From Oscillospiraceae bacterium (GTDB lineage Bacteria > Bacillota > Clostridia > Oscillospirales > Oscillospiraceae), in contig JAAWNQ010000020.1 of NCBI GenBank assembly GCA_022799035.1, positions 1 to 38,056 of the forward strand: DNA of 38,056 nucleotides. The letters are read 5' to 3'. Shown piece by piece: positions 23,679 through 30,082 of the stretch; the stretch's first letter is position 1, and every line of letters starts with the position of its first letter. The translations under genes and the position numbers were made by a program. Under the pieces are notes generated by a model. That model was not told the DNA's origin. It saw nothing but the letters and a program-made list of their open reading frames with translations, and did no database searches.

Positions 23679-24304
23679 CCCGCCGGGAACAGTTGGGGCC
23701 CTGTGTCTACCGCTGGACCGAGGAATGCTTCCCCCTGGGGGCGGACTCCCTGGCCCTGGGGGAGTTCTGTACCCTGAAGCCCAAAGACCGGGTGCTGGAC
23801 CTGGGCTGTGGGGCGGGGCTGCTGCTCCTGCTCTGTGCCGGGCGGGAGAGGGACCTGTCCCTTTTCGGCGTGGAGTTGGACCCCGTAGCGGCGGATCTGG
23901 CCCGGGGGAATCTGGCGGAGAACGGTCTGGCGGGGGAGATCCTGGAGGGGGACCTGGGGACGACCGCCCTTCCGGAGGGGATGGATCTGGTGGTGTCCAA
24001 TCCCCCCTGGTATCCCCGGGGTTCCGGGGCCGAGGGGGGGCCGGGGCGGATGGAGGGCTGTACCCTACAGACTGTGTGCGCCGCGGCGGCGAGGGCTTTG
24101 AGGCCCAAGGGCCGCTTCGCTCTGGTCCACTCCCCGGAGAGGCTGGTGGACCTGCTGGCCGGCCTGCGTGGGGCGGGGCTGGAGCCCAAGCGGCTCCAAT
24201 TCTGCCGGGGCAGGGGAGACAGACCTCCTTACGCCGTGCTGGCAGAGGGGGTGAAGGGAGGCCGTCCGGGGCTGAAGGTCCTTCCCGACCGCATTTCACT
24301 TTGA
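23675..24304 (+). CDS. TrmN6-like tRNA adenine-N6 methyltransferase
   Basis: SAM-dependent methyltransferase of 209 residues. The SAM-binding loop is VLDLGCGAGLLLLL, the acidic residue after strand 2 is in FGVELDP, and the catalytic N6-adenine motif is SNPPWY. This matches the YabB/TrmN6 group, which modifies A37 of tRNA(Val); the position directly before rsmI and near abrB is the same as yabB in B. subtilis and supports the call. It is a little shorter than usual relatives. Start ATG at 23675 overlaps the CAT-like stop. Confidence 0.85.
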   Translation: MTRREQLGPCVYRWTEECFPLGADSLALGEFCTLKPKDRVLDLGCGAGLLLLLCAGRERDLSLFGVELDPVAADLARGNLAENGLAGEILEGDLGTTALPEGMDLVVSNPPWYPRGSGAEGGPGRMEGCTLQTVCAAAARALRPKGRFALVHSPERLVDLLAGLRGAGLEPKRLQFCRGRGDRPPYAVLAEGVKGGRPGLKVLPDRISL

Positions 24305-24318
24305 AGGAGGTTTTTCCT

Positions 24319-25149
24319 ATGGCCGGAACCCTCTATCTGGTTCCCACCCCCATCGGCAACCTGGGGGATATCTCCCGCCGGGTGGCGGAGACCCTGGAGC
24401 GGGTGGATCTCATTGCCGCTGAGGACACCCGGGTGACCCTGAAACTGCTTAACCACCTGGGGCTGAAAAAGCCGCTCATCAGCTACTACCGCCACAATAC
24501 CGAGGAGGCGGGGAGACAGGTGCTGGACCGGCTTCTGGCCGGGGAGAGCTGCGCCCTGTGCACCGACGCGGGCACCCCCGCCATCTCCGATCCGGGGGAG
24601 GATCTGGTGGCCCTCTGCGCCCTGCATGACGTGCCTGTGGAATCCCTCCCCGGTCCCTGCGCCCTGGTGGTGGCCCTGGCGGCGTCGGGCCTGCCCACCG
24701 CCCGGTTTGTCTTTGAGGGGTTCCTGCCCATGAACAAGAAAAACCGCCGCTCCCGGCTGGAGGCCCTGGCCGGGGAGGAGAGGACCCTTATTCTCTACGA
24801 GGCCCCCCACAAGCTGACCGCCACCCTGGCCGACCTGCGGGAGGTTTTCGGCCCTGACCGGAGGATCTCTCTGTGCCGGGAACTGACCAAGCTCCATGAG
24901 GAGATTTTCCGTACCACCCTGGACGGGGCGATGGAGCGGTATCAGGGGGAGGTCCCCCGGGGAGAGTTCGTCCTGGTGGTGGAGGGGGCTCCCGCCAAAG
25001 AGGGGGAGGAGTACACGCTGGAGGACGGTCTGGGGCGGGTGGAGGCCTTGCTGAAGGAGGGCCTGTCCCGGAAGGACGCGGTGAAGCAGGCGGCCAGGGA
25101 ATTGGGCCTGTCCCGGAACGAGCTTTACGCCGCGGCCCTGGACTTGTAA
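24319..25149 (+). CDS. rsmI: 16S rRNA (cytidine1402-2'-O)-methyltransferase
   Basis: RsmI, 276 residues, a tetrapyrrole-methylase-fold enzyme that methylates the ribose of C1402 in the decoding centre. It shows LYLVPTPIGNLGDIS, IAAEDTRVTLKLLNHL, CTDAGTPAISDPGEDLV, SLPGPCALVVALAASGLP, EGFLPMNKKNR and LYEAPHKL, all family blocks in order, and a C-terminal helical region with SRKDAVKQAARELGLSRNELY. The ATG at 24319 follows AAGGAGG. The reading frame is open for another 590 nt upstream only because of high GC. The terminator at 25185-25224 ends the unit. Confidence 0.97.
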   Translation: MAGTLYLVPTPIGNLGDISRRVAETLERVDLIAAEDTRVTLKLLNHLGLKKPLISYYRHNTEEAGRQVLDRLLAGESCALCTDAGTPAISDPGEDLVALCALHDVPVESLPGPCALVVALAASGLPTARFVFEGFLPMNKKNRRSRLEALAGEERTLILYEAPHKLTATLADLREVFGPDRRISLCRELTKLHEEIFRTTLDGAMERYQGEVPRGEFVLVVEGAPAKEGEEYTLEDGLGRVEALLKEGLSRKDAVKQAARELGLSRNELYAAALDL

Positions 25150-25184
25150 CGGGAAAAGGTTTACATAACTAAAAATAGTTTACA

Positions 25185-25224
25185 TAAGAAGGGGGACCCG
25201 TCCACCGGCGGGTCCCCCTTCTTA
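25185..25224. terminator. Bidirectional terminator between rsmI and abrB-like gene
   Basis: Perfect 16-pair stem TAAGAAGGGGGACCCG (25185-25200) / CGGGTCCCCCTTCTTA (25209-25224), 8 nt loop. Just before it, TTTACATAA occurs twice (around 25161 and 25180), an AT-rich direct repeat of unknown role. Confidence 0.88.
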
Positions 25225-25234
25225 GATATCCTGA

Positions 25235-25477
25235 TCACATTTGACCCAGTTCCCGCAGACAGTTGACACAGATGTTTTTCCCCCGGTAGACGCTCACGTC
25301 CCCCGCGTCGCCGCAGAAGACGCAGGAGGGCTCATACTTCCGCAGGATCACCGAGGAGCCGTCCACATAGATCTCCAGGGAGTCCTTCTCGTCGATATTC
25401 AGAGTCCGCCGCAATTCGATGGGAAGAACGATCCGGCCCAGTTCGTCCACCTTTCTGACAATTCCCGTTGATTTCAT
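25235..25477 (-). CDS. abrB: AbrB/SpoVT-family transition-state regulator with zinc ribbon
   Basis: Small DNA-binding protein of 80 residues. The swapped-hairpin AbrB domain is complete (KSTGIVRKVDELGRIVLPIELRRTLNI...LEIYVDGSSVILRKY), followed by a zinc ribbon with CVFC and CVNC pairs in place of the usual C-terminal oligomerisation tail. AbrB-type proteins repress post-exponential genes. It is convergent with rsmI and divergent from spmA. AAGGAGAA precedes the start. The zinc-ribbon form is common in Clostridia. Confidence 0.92.
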   Translation of the reverse strand: MKSTGIVRKVDELGRIVLPIELRRTLNIDEKDSLEIYVDGSSVILRKYEPSCVFCGDAGDVSVYRGKNICVNCLRELGQM

Positions 25478-25615
25478 ATTCCGTTCTCCTTCTTTTGGCG
25501 ATTTTCAGAATTTTACTGAAATCCCATATATTGTAACAAATTCCATTATCAAGGATTTTCGTGTCGAAGTCAAGAAAATTTTGGAAGAGGTGGAAGAAAA
25601 AGTTTTTTTGTTTTA

Positions 25616-25646
25616 GAAATAAAAGAGGTTGGATGGGACATACCCT
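25616..25646 (+). promoter_or_regulatory. Possible sigma-E-type sporulation promoter before spmA
   Basis: GAAATAAA (25616-25623), 15 nt, CATACCCT (25639-25646). The -10 differs from the mother-cell sigma-E consensus CATACAnT by one base; the -35 is a partial match. It precedes spmA, which is sigma-E dependent in B. subtilis. This is inference from pattern only. Confidence 0.4.
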
Positions 25647-25692
25647 CTCCCGCCACCGCATAGATTGGAGGGAGGAAAGGGGTGGACAAGAT

Positions 25693-26280
25693 ATGGCCAT
25701 GTCGGTGATCTGGACGGGAATGGTGGCGGTGTCGGTCCTCTACGGCCTGTTTGCGGGCAACGGCGCCGCCGTGGCCGCCGGGGCGGTGGAGGGGGCCGCG
25801 GCGGCGGTGGAGCTGTGCCTGACCATGGCGGGGGTCATGTGCCTGTGGATGGGGGTCATGGAGGTGATGAAGCGTTCGGGACTGGCCGAGAGCCTGTCCC
25901 GGCTCCTGCGGCCTGTCCTGGGTTGGCTCTACCCCGAGTTCCGGCGGGACAGGGAGACCATGGACGCGGTCTCCGCCAATGTGTCGGCCAACCTGCTGGG
26001 CCTGGGCAACGCGGCCACCCCTCTGGGCATTCAGGCCGCCCGCCGGATGGCGAGAAGGACCCCGGGGGTGGCCTCCAACAGTCTGTGTATGCTGGTGGTG
26101 TGCAACACCGCCTCCATCCAACTGATCCCCACCACCGTGGCCGGCGTACGTCTGGGGGCGGGGTGCGCCACCCCCTTTGATATCCTGCCGGCGGTGTGGC
26201 TGGCCTCCGCCGTCTCGGTGTCGGTGGGGGTTTTGGCGGCCAAGATCATGGGCCTGCTGTGGGGGAGGGAGAAGGGATGA
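25693..26280 (+). CDS. spmA: Spore maturation protein A
   Basis: Nucleoside-recognition (Gate) domain membrane protein of 195 residues, equal in length to B. subtilis SpmA. It is hydrophobic with several membrane spans and carries VSANVSANLLGLGNAATPLGIQAARRM and SLCMLVVCNTASIQLIPTT, blocks diagnostic for SpmA. With SpmB it is needed for spore core dehydration. The ATG at 25693 was chosen because GGAGGAAAGGGG lies upstream and the membrane domain starts there. Stop overlaps spmB by 4 nt. Confidence 0.95.
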   Translation: MAMSVIWTGMVAVSVLYGLFAGNGAAVAAGAVEGAAAAVELCLTMAGVMCLWMGVMEVMKRSGLAESLSRLLRPVLGWLYPEFRRDRETMDAVSANVSANLLGLGNAATPLGIQAARRMARRTPGVASNSLCMLVVCNTASIQLIPTTVAGVRLGAGCATPFDILPAVWLASAVSVSVGVLAAKIMGLLWGREKG

Positions 26281-26798
26281 CCCTGTTTTTCCAGATGGTG
26301 GTGCCTTTCACCATCACCGCCGTAGCCCTGTGGGGCATGGTAAAGCGGGTGGACGTGTACGACGCGCTCATCCAGGGGGCGGGAGAGGGTCTGGGGGTGC
26401 TGGTAAAGATCATTCCCGCCATGGTGGCCCTGATGACGGCGGTCTACATGCTCAGGGCCTCCGGGGCGCTGGAGGCGTTGGGGGAAGTTCTGGCGCCCCT
26501 CCTCACCGGGCTGGGGGTACCTCCAGAGACGGTGGGCCTTCTCCTCATCCGTCCGGTCAGCGGCAACGCCGCCCTGGGGGTGGGGGCGGAGCTTATCTCC
26601 ACTTACGGACCGGATTCCAATATTGGCCGCACGGCGGCGGTGATGCTGGGCTGTACCGAGACCACCTTCTACACCGTGGCGGTCTACTTTGGGGCGGCGG
26701 GGGTGAAAAAGACCCGGTACGCCATCCCGGCGGCCCTCTGTGCCGACGTGGCCGCCTTTCTGGCGGCGGCCTGGGCGGTACGGTGGTGGTTTGGCTAA
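26277..26798 (+). CDS. spmB: Spore maturation protein B
   Basis: Partner of SpmA, 173 residues, also a Gate-domain membrane protein. Diagnostic segments are VDVYDALIQGAGEGLGVLVKIIPAMVALMTAVYMLRASG, LLLIRPVSGNAALG, YGPDSNIGRTAAVMLGCTETTFYTVAVYFGAAGVKKTRYA. Translationally coupled to spmA through ATGA. The pair shows that the host makes endospores or keeps that programme. No dacB is attached, unlike B. subtilis. Confidence 0.96.
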   Translation: MTLFFQMVVPFTITAVALWGMVKRVDVYDALIQGAGEGLGVLVKIIPAMVALMTAVYMLRASGALEALGEVLAPLLTGLGVPPETVGLLLIRPVSGNAALGVGAELISTYGPDSNIGRTAAVMLGCTETTFYTVAVYFGAAGVKKTRYAIPAALCADVAAFLAAAWAVRWWFG

Positions 26799-26837
26799 GA
26801 GGGCTTTTTCTGAGGGGAAAGTCAAGGAGGAAAATGC

Positions 26838-26870
26838 GGGAGGACCGCCGGTCTCGGCGGTCCTCCCTTT
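26838..26870 (+). terminator. Terminator after spmB
   Basis: Thirteen-pair stem GGGAGGACCGCCG (26838-26850) / CGGCGGTCCTCCC (26855-26867), 4 nt loop, then TTT. Confidence 0.85.
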
Positions 26871-26911
26871 ATGTAGCCGCAAATGTGCGGACATTCCAAG
26901 AAAAGTATGAT

Positions 26912-27334
26912 CTATTTCTCTGTCTTCTCATGGTACCGGGTCACCAGATCCCTCAGGGTGATGTGGTCCACTACCCCAGCCACCGCCGCGGCGATCTGCT
27001 CCCAGACCTCCATGGTCACGCAGCTCTCCGCCCTGCCGCAGCAGGCGCCGTCCTCAGCGCAGCTTACGGGGGCCAGACTGCCCTCCAGGATGCGCAGGAT
27101 CTCCCCCACGGTATACTCCTCCGGGCTCCGGGTCAGAAGATAGCCCCCTCCGGCCCCCCGAACGCTGCGGACCAGCCCCGCCCGGGTCAGGGGGGTGACG
27201 ATCTGTTCCAGATACTTGTCGGAGATGTCCTGCCGGAGTGCCACATCCCGGAGGGATACGGGGGAGTCCGCGCCGGTGAGGGCCAGGTCCAGCATAAGCC
27301 GCAGAGCGTAGCGTCCCTTGGTGGAAATTTTCAT
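26912..27334 (-). CDS. Rrf2-family (IscR-like) iron-sulfur regulator
   Basis: Winged-helix regulator of 140 residues. The DNA-binding part MKISTKGRYALRLMLDLAL...VSLRDVALRQDISDKYLEQIVTPLTRAGLVRSVRGAGGGYLL is typical. The cluster-binding loop has Cys92, Cys98, Cys99 and Cys105, close to the Cys92/98/104 spacing of E. coli IscR, so it may hold an Fe-S cluster and sense iron, oxygen or NO. It stands alone and is divergent from the aromatic operon leader; no isc genes are visible beside it. Confidence 0.92.
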   Translation of the reverse strand: MKISTKGRYALRLMLDLALTGADSPVSLRDVALRQDISDKYLEQIVTPLTRAGLVRSVRGAGGGYLLTRSPEEYTVGEILRILEGSLAPVSCAEDGACCGRAESCVTMEVWEQIAAAVAGVVDHITLRDLVTRYHEKTEK

Positions 27335-27380
27335 GGAGGGCCTCCTTGCTGAAAACAGAGTAAATATATCGACTTTCTAT

Positions 27381-27408
27381 ATCATACCACATTCCCCGGA
27401 AATTTCAA
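27381..27408 (-). promoter_or_regulatory. Promoter of Rrf2-family gene
   Basis: Minus strand TTGAAA (27403-27408), 16 nt, TATGAT (27381-27386). AT-rich AAAGTCGATATATTTACTCTG-like sequence downstream (split as AAAGTCGATA and TATTTACTC) could be an autoregulatory site. Confidence 0.6.
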
Positions 27409-27419
27409 GAAAAAAGCCC

Positions 27420-27448
27420 TTGACTTTCGCACCAAAAAGTGCTAAAGT
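27420..27448 (+). promoter_or_regulatory. Promoter of aromatic amino-acid operon
   Basis: TTGACT (27420-27425), 17 nt, TAAAGT (27443-27448). Start near 27455, giving a transcript that enters the Tyr leader peptide at once. Confidence 0.7.
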
Positions 27449-27470
27449 ACCCGTAGAAAGCAGGTGCCGT

Positions 27471-27536
27471 ATGAAAAAGCAAAACGGACATGGGTATTAT
27501 GGCTATTACCGCTATTCCGATAGCGGCCTTTTGTGA
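27471..27536 (+). CDS. Tyrosine-rich attenuator leader peptide
   Basis: A 21-residue open frame beginning MKKQNGHG and continuing YYGYYRY, so five of its 21 codons are Tyr within a stretch of seven (27495-27515). It ends at TGA 27534-27536. It lies between a promoter and a strong terminator, directly before DAHP synthase and prephenate dehydrogenase, the first and last steps controlled by tyrosine. This is the layout of ribosome-mediated attenuation: scarce Tyr-tRNA would stall the ribosome at these codons. The ribosome site is modest (AGCAGGTG). Confidence 0.8.
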   Translation: MKKQNGHGYYGYYRYSDSGLL

Positions 27537-27538
27537 CG

Positions 27539-27604
27539 CCCAAGTCCGGATCTGCCAAAGCACTGACACAGCGCGGCAGCCCGAACTGGGCCGCCGCGTT
27601 TTTT
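27539..27604 (+). promoter_or_regulatory. Mutually exclusive antiterminator and terminator of aromatic operon
   Basis: Terminator: left arm 27571-27582 (GCGCGGCAGCCC), loop 27583-27587, right arm 27588-27599, then six T. Antiterminator: 27539-27556 (CCCAAGTCCGGATCTGCC) can pair with 27575-27590 (GGCAGCCCGAACTGGG) in blocks CCCA/TGGG, TC/GA, GG/CC and CTGCC/GGCAG, about 13 pairs, which uses up the left arm and loop of the terminator. A ribosome at the leader stop (27534) would cover the 5' part of that strand, while one stalled on the Tyr codons would not. Confidence 0.75.
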
Positions 27605-27637
27605 CACGGGAAAATCAACAGAGGGGAGAGATAGAAT

Positions 27638-28654
27638 ATGGTCGTTATCATGAGACCGACACACACCCGGGAGGAGCTGGACCGGGCCATACGGGAGATG
27701 GAGCGGGGCGGGGTCAATGTGATGATCTCCCGGGGCACCGAGACCACCATCCTGGGCGCCGAGGGCAACGCCGCCGGGATCGACACCGAGAAGATGGAGG
27801 CCCTGCCCGGGGTGGAGCGGGTCATGCGGGTGTCCGAGCCCTACAAGAAGGCCAACCGGAAATACCATCCCGACGATACGGTGGTGGAGCTCTCCCCCGG
27901 GGTCACGGTGGGGGGCAAACGGCTACTGGTGGCGGCGGGGCCCTGCTCGGTGGAGAGTGAGGAACAGATCACAGCCGTGGCCCAGGCGGTGAAGGAGACC
28001 GGAGCCCAGGCCCTTCGGGGGGGCGCCTTCAAGCCCCGGACCAGCCCCTATGCCTTTCAGGGCATGGGATACACCGGCCTGGACCTTCTGGAGAAGGCCC
28101 GGATGAATACGGGACTTCCCATCTTCACCGAGATCATGAATACCGACGACGTGGACTACTTTGTGGACCACGTGGACGTGATCCAGGTGGGGGCCCGGAA
28201 TATGCAGAACTTCGATCTTCTGAAGCGGCTGGGCAAGACCAACAAGCCCATCCTCCTCAAGCGGGGCCTGTCCTCCACCATTGAGGAGTGGCTTATGTCG
28301 GCGGAGTATATTTTGGCGGGGGGCAACCCCAATGTGATCCTCTGCGAGCGGGGGATCCGGACCTTTGAGACCTTCACCCGGAACACCCTGGACCTGTCCG
28401 CGGTGCTGGCGGTGAAGCGGCAGAGCCACCTCCCCGTCATGGTGGACCCCTCCCACGCCAGCGGTCAGGCCTGGATGGTGGAGCGGATGAGCCTTGCCGC
28501 CATTGCCGCCGGAGCCGACGGCCTTATCATCGAGGTCCACAACGACCCCATCCATGCCCTCTGTGACGGCCAGCAGTCCATCACCCCGGAGCAGTTCCGG
28601 ACTCTGATGGACAAAGCCGCCACTGTGGCGGAGTGTGTGGGGAGAGAGGTGTAA
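27638..28654 (+). CDS. aroF: 3-deoxy-7-phosphoheptulonate (DAHP) synthase, type I beta
   Basis: First enzyme of the shikimate pathway, 338 residues: phosphoenolpyruvate plus erythrose-4-phosphate gives DAHP. An N-terminal ferredoxin-like regulatory domain (residues 1-70, MVVIMRPTHTREELDRAI) marks the type I beta subclass and may bind an aromatic amino acid. The barrel has LLVAAGPCSVES, LRGGAFKPRTSPYAFQGMG, QVGARNMQNFDLLK, LLKRGLSSTIEEWLMSAEYI, ILCERGIRTFE and MVDPSHASGQ. Good GAGGGGAGAG site. It follows a Tyr-codon leader with terminator, and its TAA abuts an AT-rich heptad array. Confidence 0.96.
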   Translation: MVVIMRPTHTREELDRAIREMERGGVNVMISRGTETTILGAEGNAAGIDTEKMEALPGVERVMRVSEPYKKANRKYHPDDTVVELSPGVTVGGKRLLVAAGPCSVESEEQITAVAQAVKETGAQALRGGAFKPRTSPYAFQGMGYTGLDLLEKARMNTGLPIFTEIMNTDDVDYFVDHVDVIQVGARNMQNFDLLKRLGKTNKPILLKRGLSSTIEEWLMSAEYILAGGNPNVILCERGIRTFETFTRNTLDLSAVLAVKRQSHLPVMVDPSHASGQAWMVERMSLAAIAAGADGLIIEVHNDPIHALCDGQQSITPEQFRTLMDKAATVAECVGREV

Positions 28655-28777
28655 GTTAAAAATGAAAAAGGAAAAGTGAAAAAGCTGGAAGTGGCGAGGC
28701 GGCGCAGCCGACCGCGTTTAAATAGGCCGCTTACGGCGGCAACAGGTCAAATAGCTTTTTCACTTTTAACTTTTCAC
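28655..28777. mobile_element. MITE-like element with heptad inverted ends between aroF and tyrA
   Basis: Left end H3: GTTAAAA ATGAAAA AGGAAAA GTGAAAA AGCT (28655-28686). Right end H4 in inverse: AGCT TTTTCAC TTTTAAC TTTTCAC (28753-28777). The inner 15 bp AAAAGTGAAAAAGCT (28672-28686) is a perfect inverted repeat of 28753-28767. The 66 bp core is GC-rich and non-coding. There is no transposase. Confidence 0.6.
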
Positions 28778-28795
28778 TCAAATGAGGTGTTCTTT

Positions 28796-29656
28796 ATGGA
28801 GAAGAAGATCGTGATCGTGGGCCTGGGCCTCATCGGCGGCTCCCTGGCTCTGGCCCTGAAGGGCTTTGAGGACTACAGGATCGTGGGTGTGGCCCGGCGG
28901 CAGGCTACGGTGGACTATGCCCTCAGCCATGGGGTGGGGGATGAGGCTACCCTGGATGTTACCGCCGCCCTCCGGCAGGCCGACGTCACCATCCTGTGCA
29001 TCAACCCCGAGGATACCGTGGACTTTCTGGCCGCCCACCGGGAGGATTTCAAGCCCGGGAGTCTGGTCACCGATGTGTGCGGGATCAAGACCGCCATTAT
29101 GGAGGGAGCCAGGGTCCTGCCCCCCTCGGTGGATTTTATCGGCTGTCACCCCATGGCGGGGACGGAGTTTTCCGGGATCGAACATGCCTTTGGGGAGATG
29201 TTCCGGCATTCCCACATGATTCTGACTCCCCGGGAGGAGAGCCATCCGGCCCACATTGCCCTCATGGAGCGGATGGCGGAATACCTGGGCTGCCGGGATG
29301 TGGTAAAGACCACCCCGGCCCGGCATGACGCCATCATCGCCTACACCAGCCAGATGATGCACATTATCGCCGTCAGCGTCTGCGATGACGAGAGCCTGTT
29401 TACCTGCAAGGGCTACGAGGGAAGCTCCTTCCGGGGCTGTACCCGGGTGGCCGCTCTGGACGTGCCCCTTTGGACCCAACTGTTCTCCCTGAACGCTCCC
29501 GCCCTCACCGCCTGCCTGGATACCCTGATGGAAAATCTGAAAGCCTACCGGGAGGTGATCGCCTCGGGGGACGAGAAGGCCCTGGAGGAGAAACTGACCT
29601 GGTCCTCCCAACGGAAGCGGGAGATGGATCTGCCGGGACCCGACCTGCTGGCCTGA
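28796..29656 (+). CDS. tyrA: Prephenate dehydrogenase
   Basis: NAD-dependent TyrA, 286 residues, converting prephenate to 4-hydroxyphenylpyruvate on the way to tyrosine. It has the Rossmann loop IVGLGLIGGSLALALKG at the N-terminus, VTDVCGIKTAIM, the catalytic-region FIGCHPMAGTEFSGIEHA with His, and ARHDAIIAYTSQMMHIIA. No chorismate mutase or ACT domain is attached. Start ATG at 28796 has GAGGTG 8 nt upstream; in-frame sequence before it belongs to the repeat element. The product, tyrosine, is the amino acid read by the operon leader. Confidence 0.95.
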   Translation: MEKKIVIVGLGLIGGSLALALKGFEDYRIVGVARRQATVDYALSHGVGDEATLDVTAALRQADVTILCINPEDTVDFLAAHREDFKPGSLVTDVCGIKTAIMEGARVLPPSVDFIGCHPMAGTEFSGIEHAFGEMFRHSHMILTPREESHPAHIALMERMAEYLGCRDVVKTTPARHDAIIAYTSQMMHIIAVSVCDDESLFTCKGYEGSSFRGCTRVAALDVPLWTQLFSLNAPALTACLDTLMENLKAYREVIASGDEKALEEKLTWSSQRKREMDLPGPDLLA

Positions 29657-29728
29657 GGGGAGAGGAAGGCTTGCCATTTTCCCATTCCTGTGCTATGATG
29701 GGAAAAAACAGAGAAGGAGTTGTGCGTT

Positions 29729-29980
29729 ATGGCCATCAACTATCAGCCCCAGGGGGTCTGTTCCCGCCAGATGCAGATTGAGGTGGAGGACGGGATCGTG
29801 AAATCCTTTCAGGTGGCCGGCGGCTGCCACGGCAACCTCCAGGGCATCGGCAGACTGGTGGAGGGAATGAAGGTGGAGGACGTGATCCAGCGTCTGGAGG
29901 GGATCCGCTGCGGCGGAAAGCCCACCTCCTGCCCCGATCAGTTGGCGAGGGCGCTGAAGGAAATGAAAAATGAAAAGTGA
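29729..29980 (+). CDS. TSCPD domain protein (TIGR03905 type)
   Basis: Small protein of 83 residues with the pattern of the TSCPD family: INYQPQGVCSRQMQIEVEDGIVKSFQVAGGCHGNLQGIGRLVEGM and the name-giving PTSCPDQLARAL with Cys near the C-terminus. The family resembles the last domain of vitamin B12-dependent ribonucleotide reductase; role of the free-standing form is unknown. Start ATG at 29729 after AGAAGGAG; the upstream TTG is inferior. The last residues (KNEK) and TGA stop lie in heptad array H5. Confidence 0.88.
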   Translation: MAINYQPQGVCSRQMQIEVEDGIVKSFQVAGGCHGNLQGIGRLVEGMKVEDVIQRLEGIRCGGKPTSCPDQLARALKEMKNEK

Positions 29981-29997
29981 AAAGTTAAAAATGAAAG
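29963..29997 (+). repeat. Heptad array H5 at 3' end of TSCPD gene
   Basis: ATGAAAA ATGAAAA GTGAAAA GTTAAAA ATGAAAG. The TGA stop (29978-29980) is in the third unit. A terminator overlaps its 3' end. Confidence 0.85.
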
Positions 29998-30034
29998 GAA
30001 GGCTCTACGAGATCCGTAGAGCCTTCCTTTTTTA
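29994..30034. terminator. Bidirectional terminator between TSCPD and carboxypeptidase genes
   Basis: Sixteen-pair stem from AAAGGAAGGCTCTACG (29994-30009) to CGTAGAGCCTTCCTTT (30015-30030), 5 nt loop, then TTT. Confidence 0.88.
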
Positions 30035-30082
30035 TTTGTGATATACATGAAATGGGAGAGGAAAAGCGGTCGGCTTTTACAC

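Noticed and set aside
23725..24318. N-terminal extension of RsmI by about 198 residues
   Set aside because: The frame is open only because of high GC; it overlaps the methyltransferase gene, and the conserved RsmI N-terminus and AAGGAGG site place the start at 24319.
27449..27637. T-box riboswitch upstream of DAHP synthase
   Set aside because: The leader is too short, and no T-box consensus (such as AGGGTGGNACCGCG) or specifier-loop layout could be found; the Tyr leader frame explains it better.
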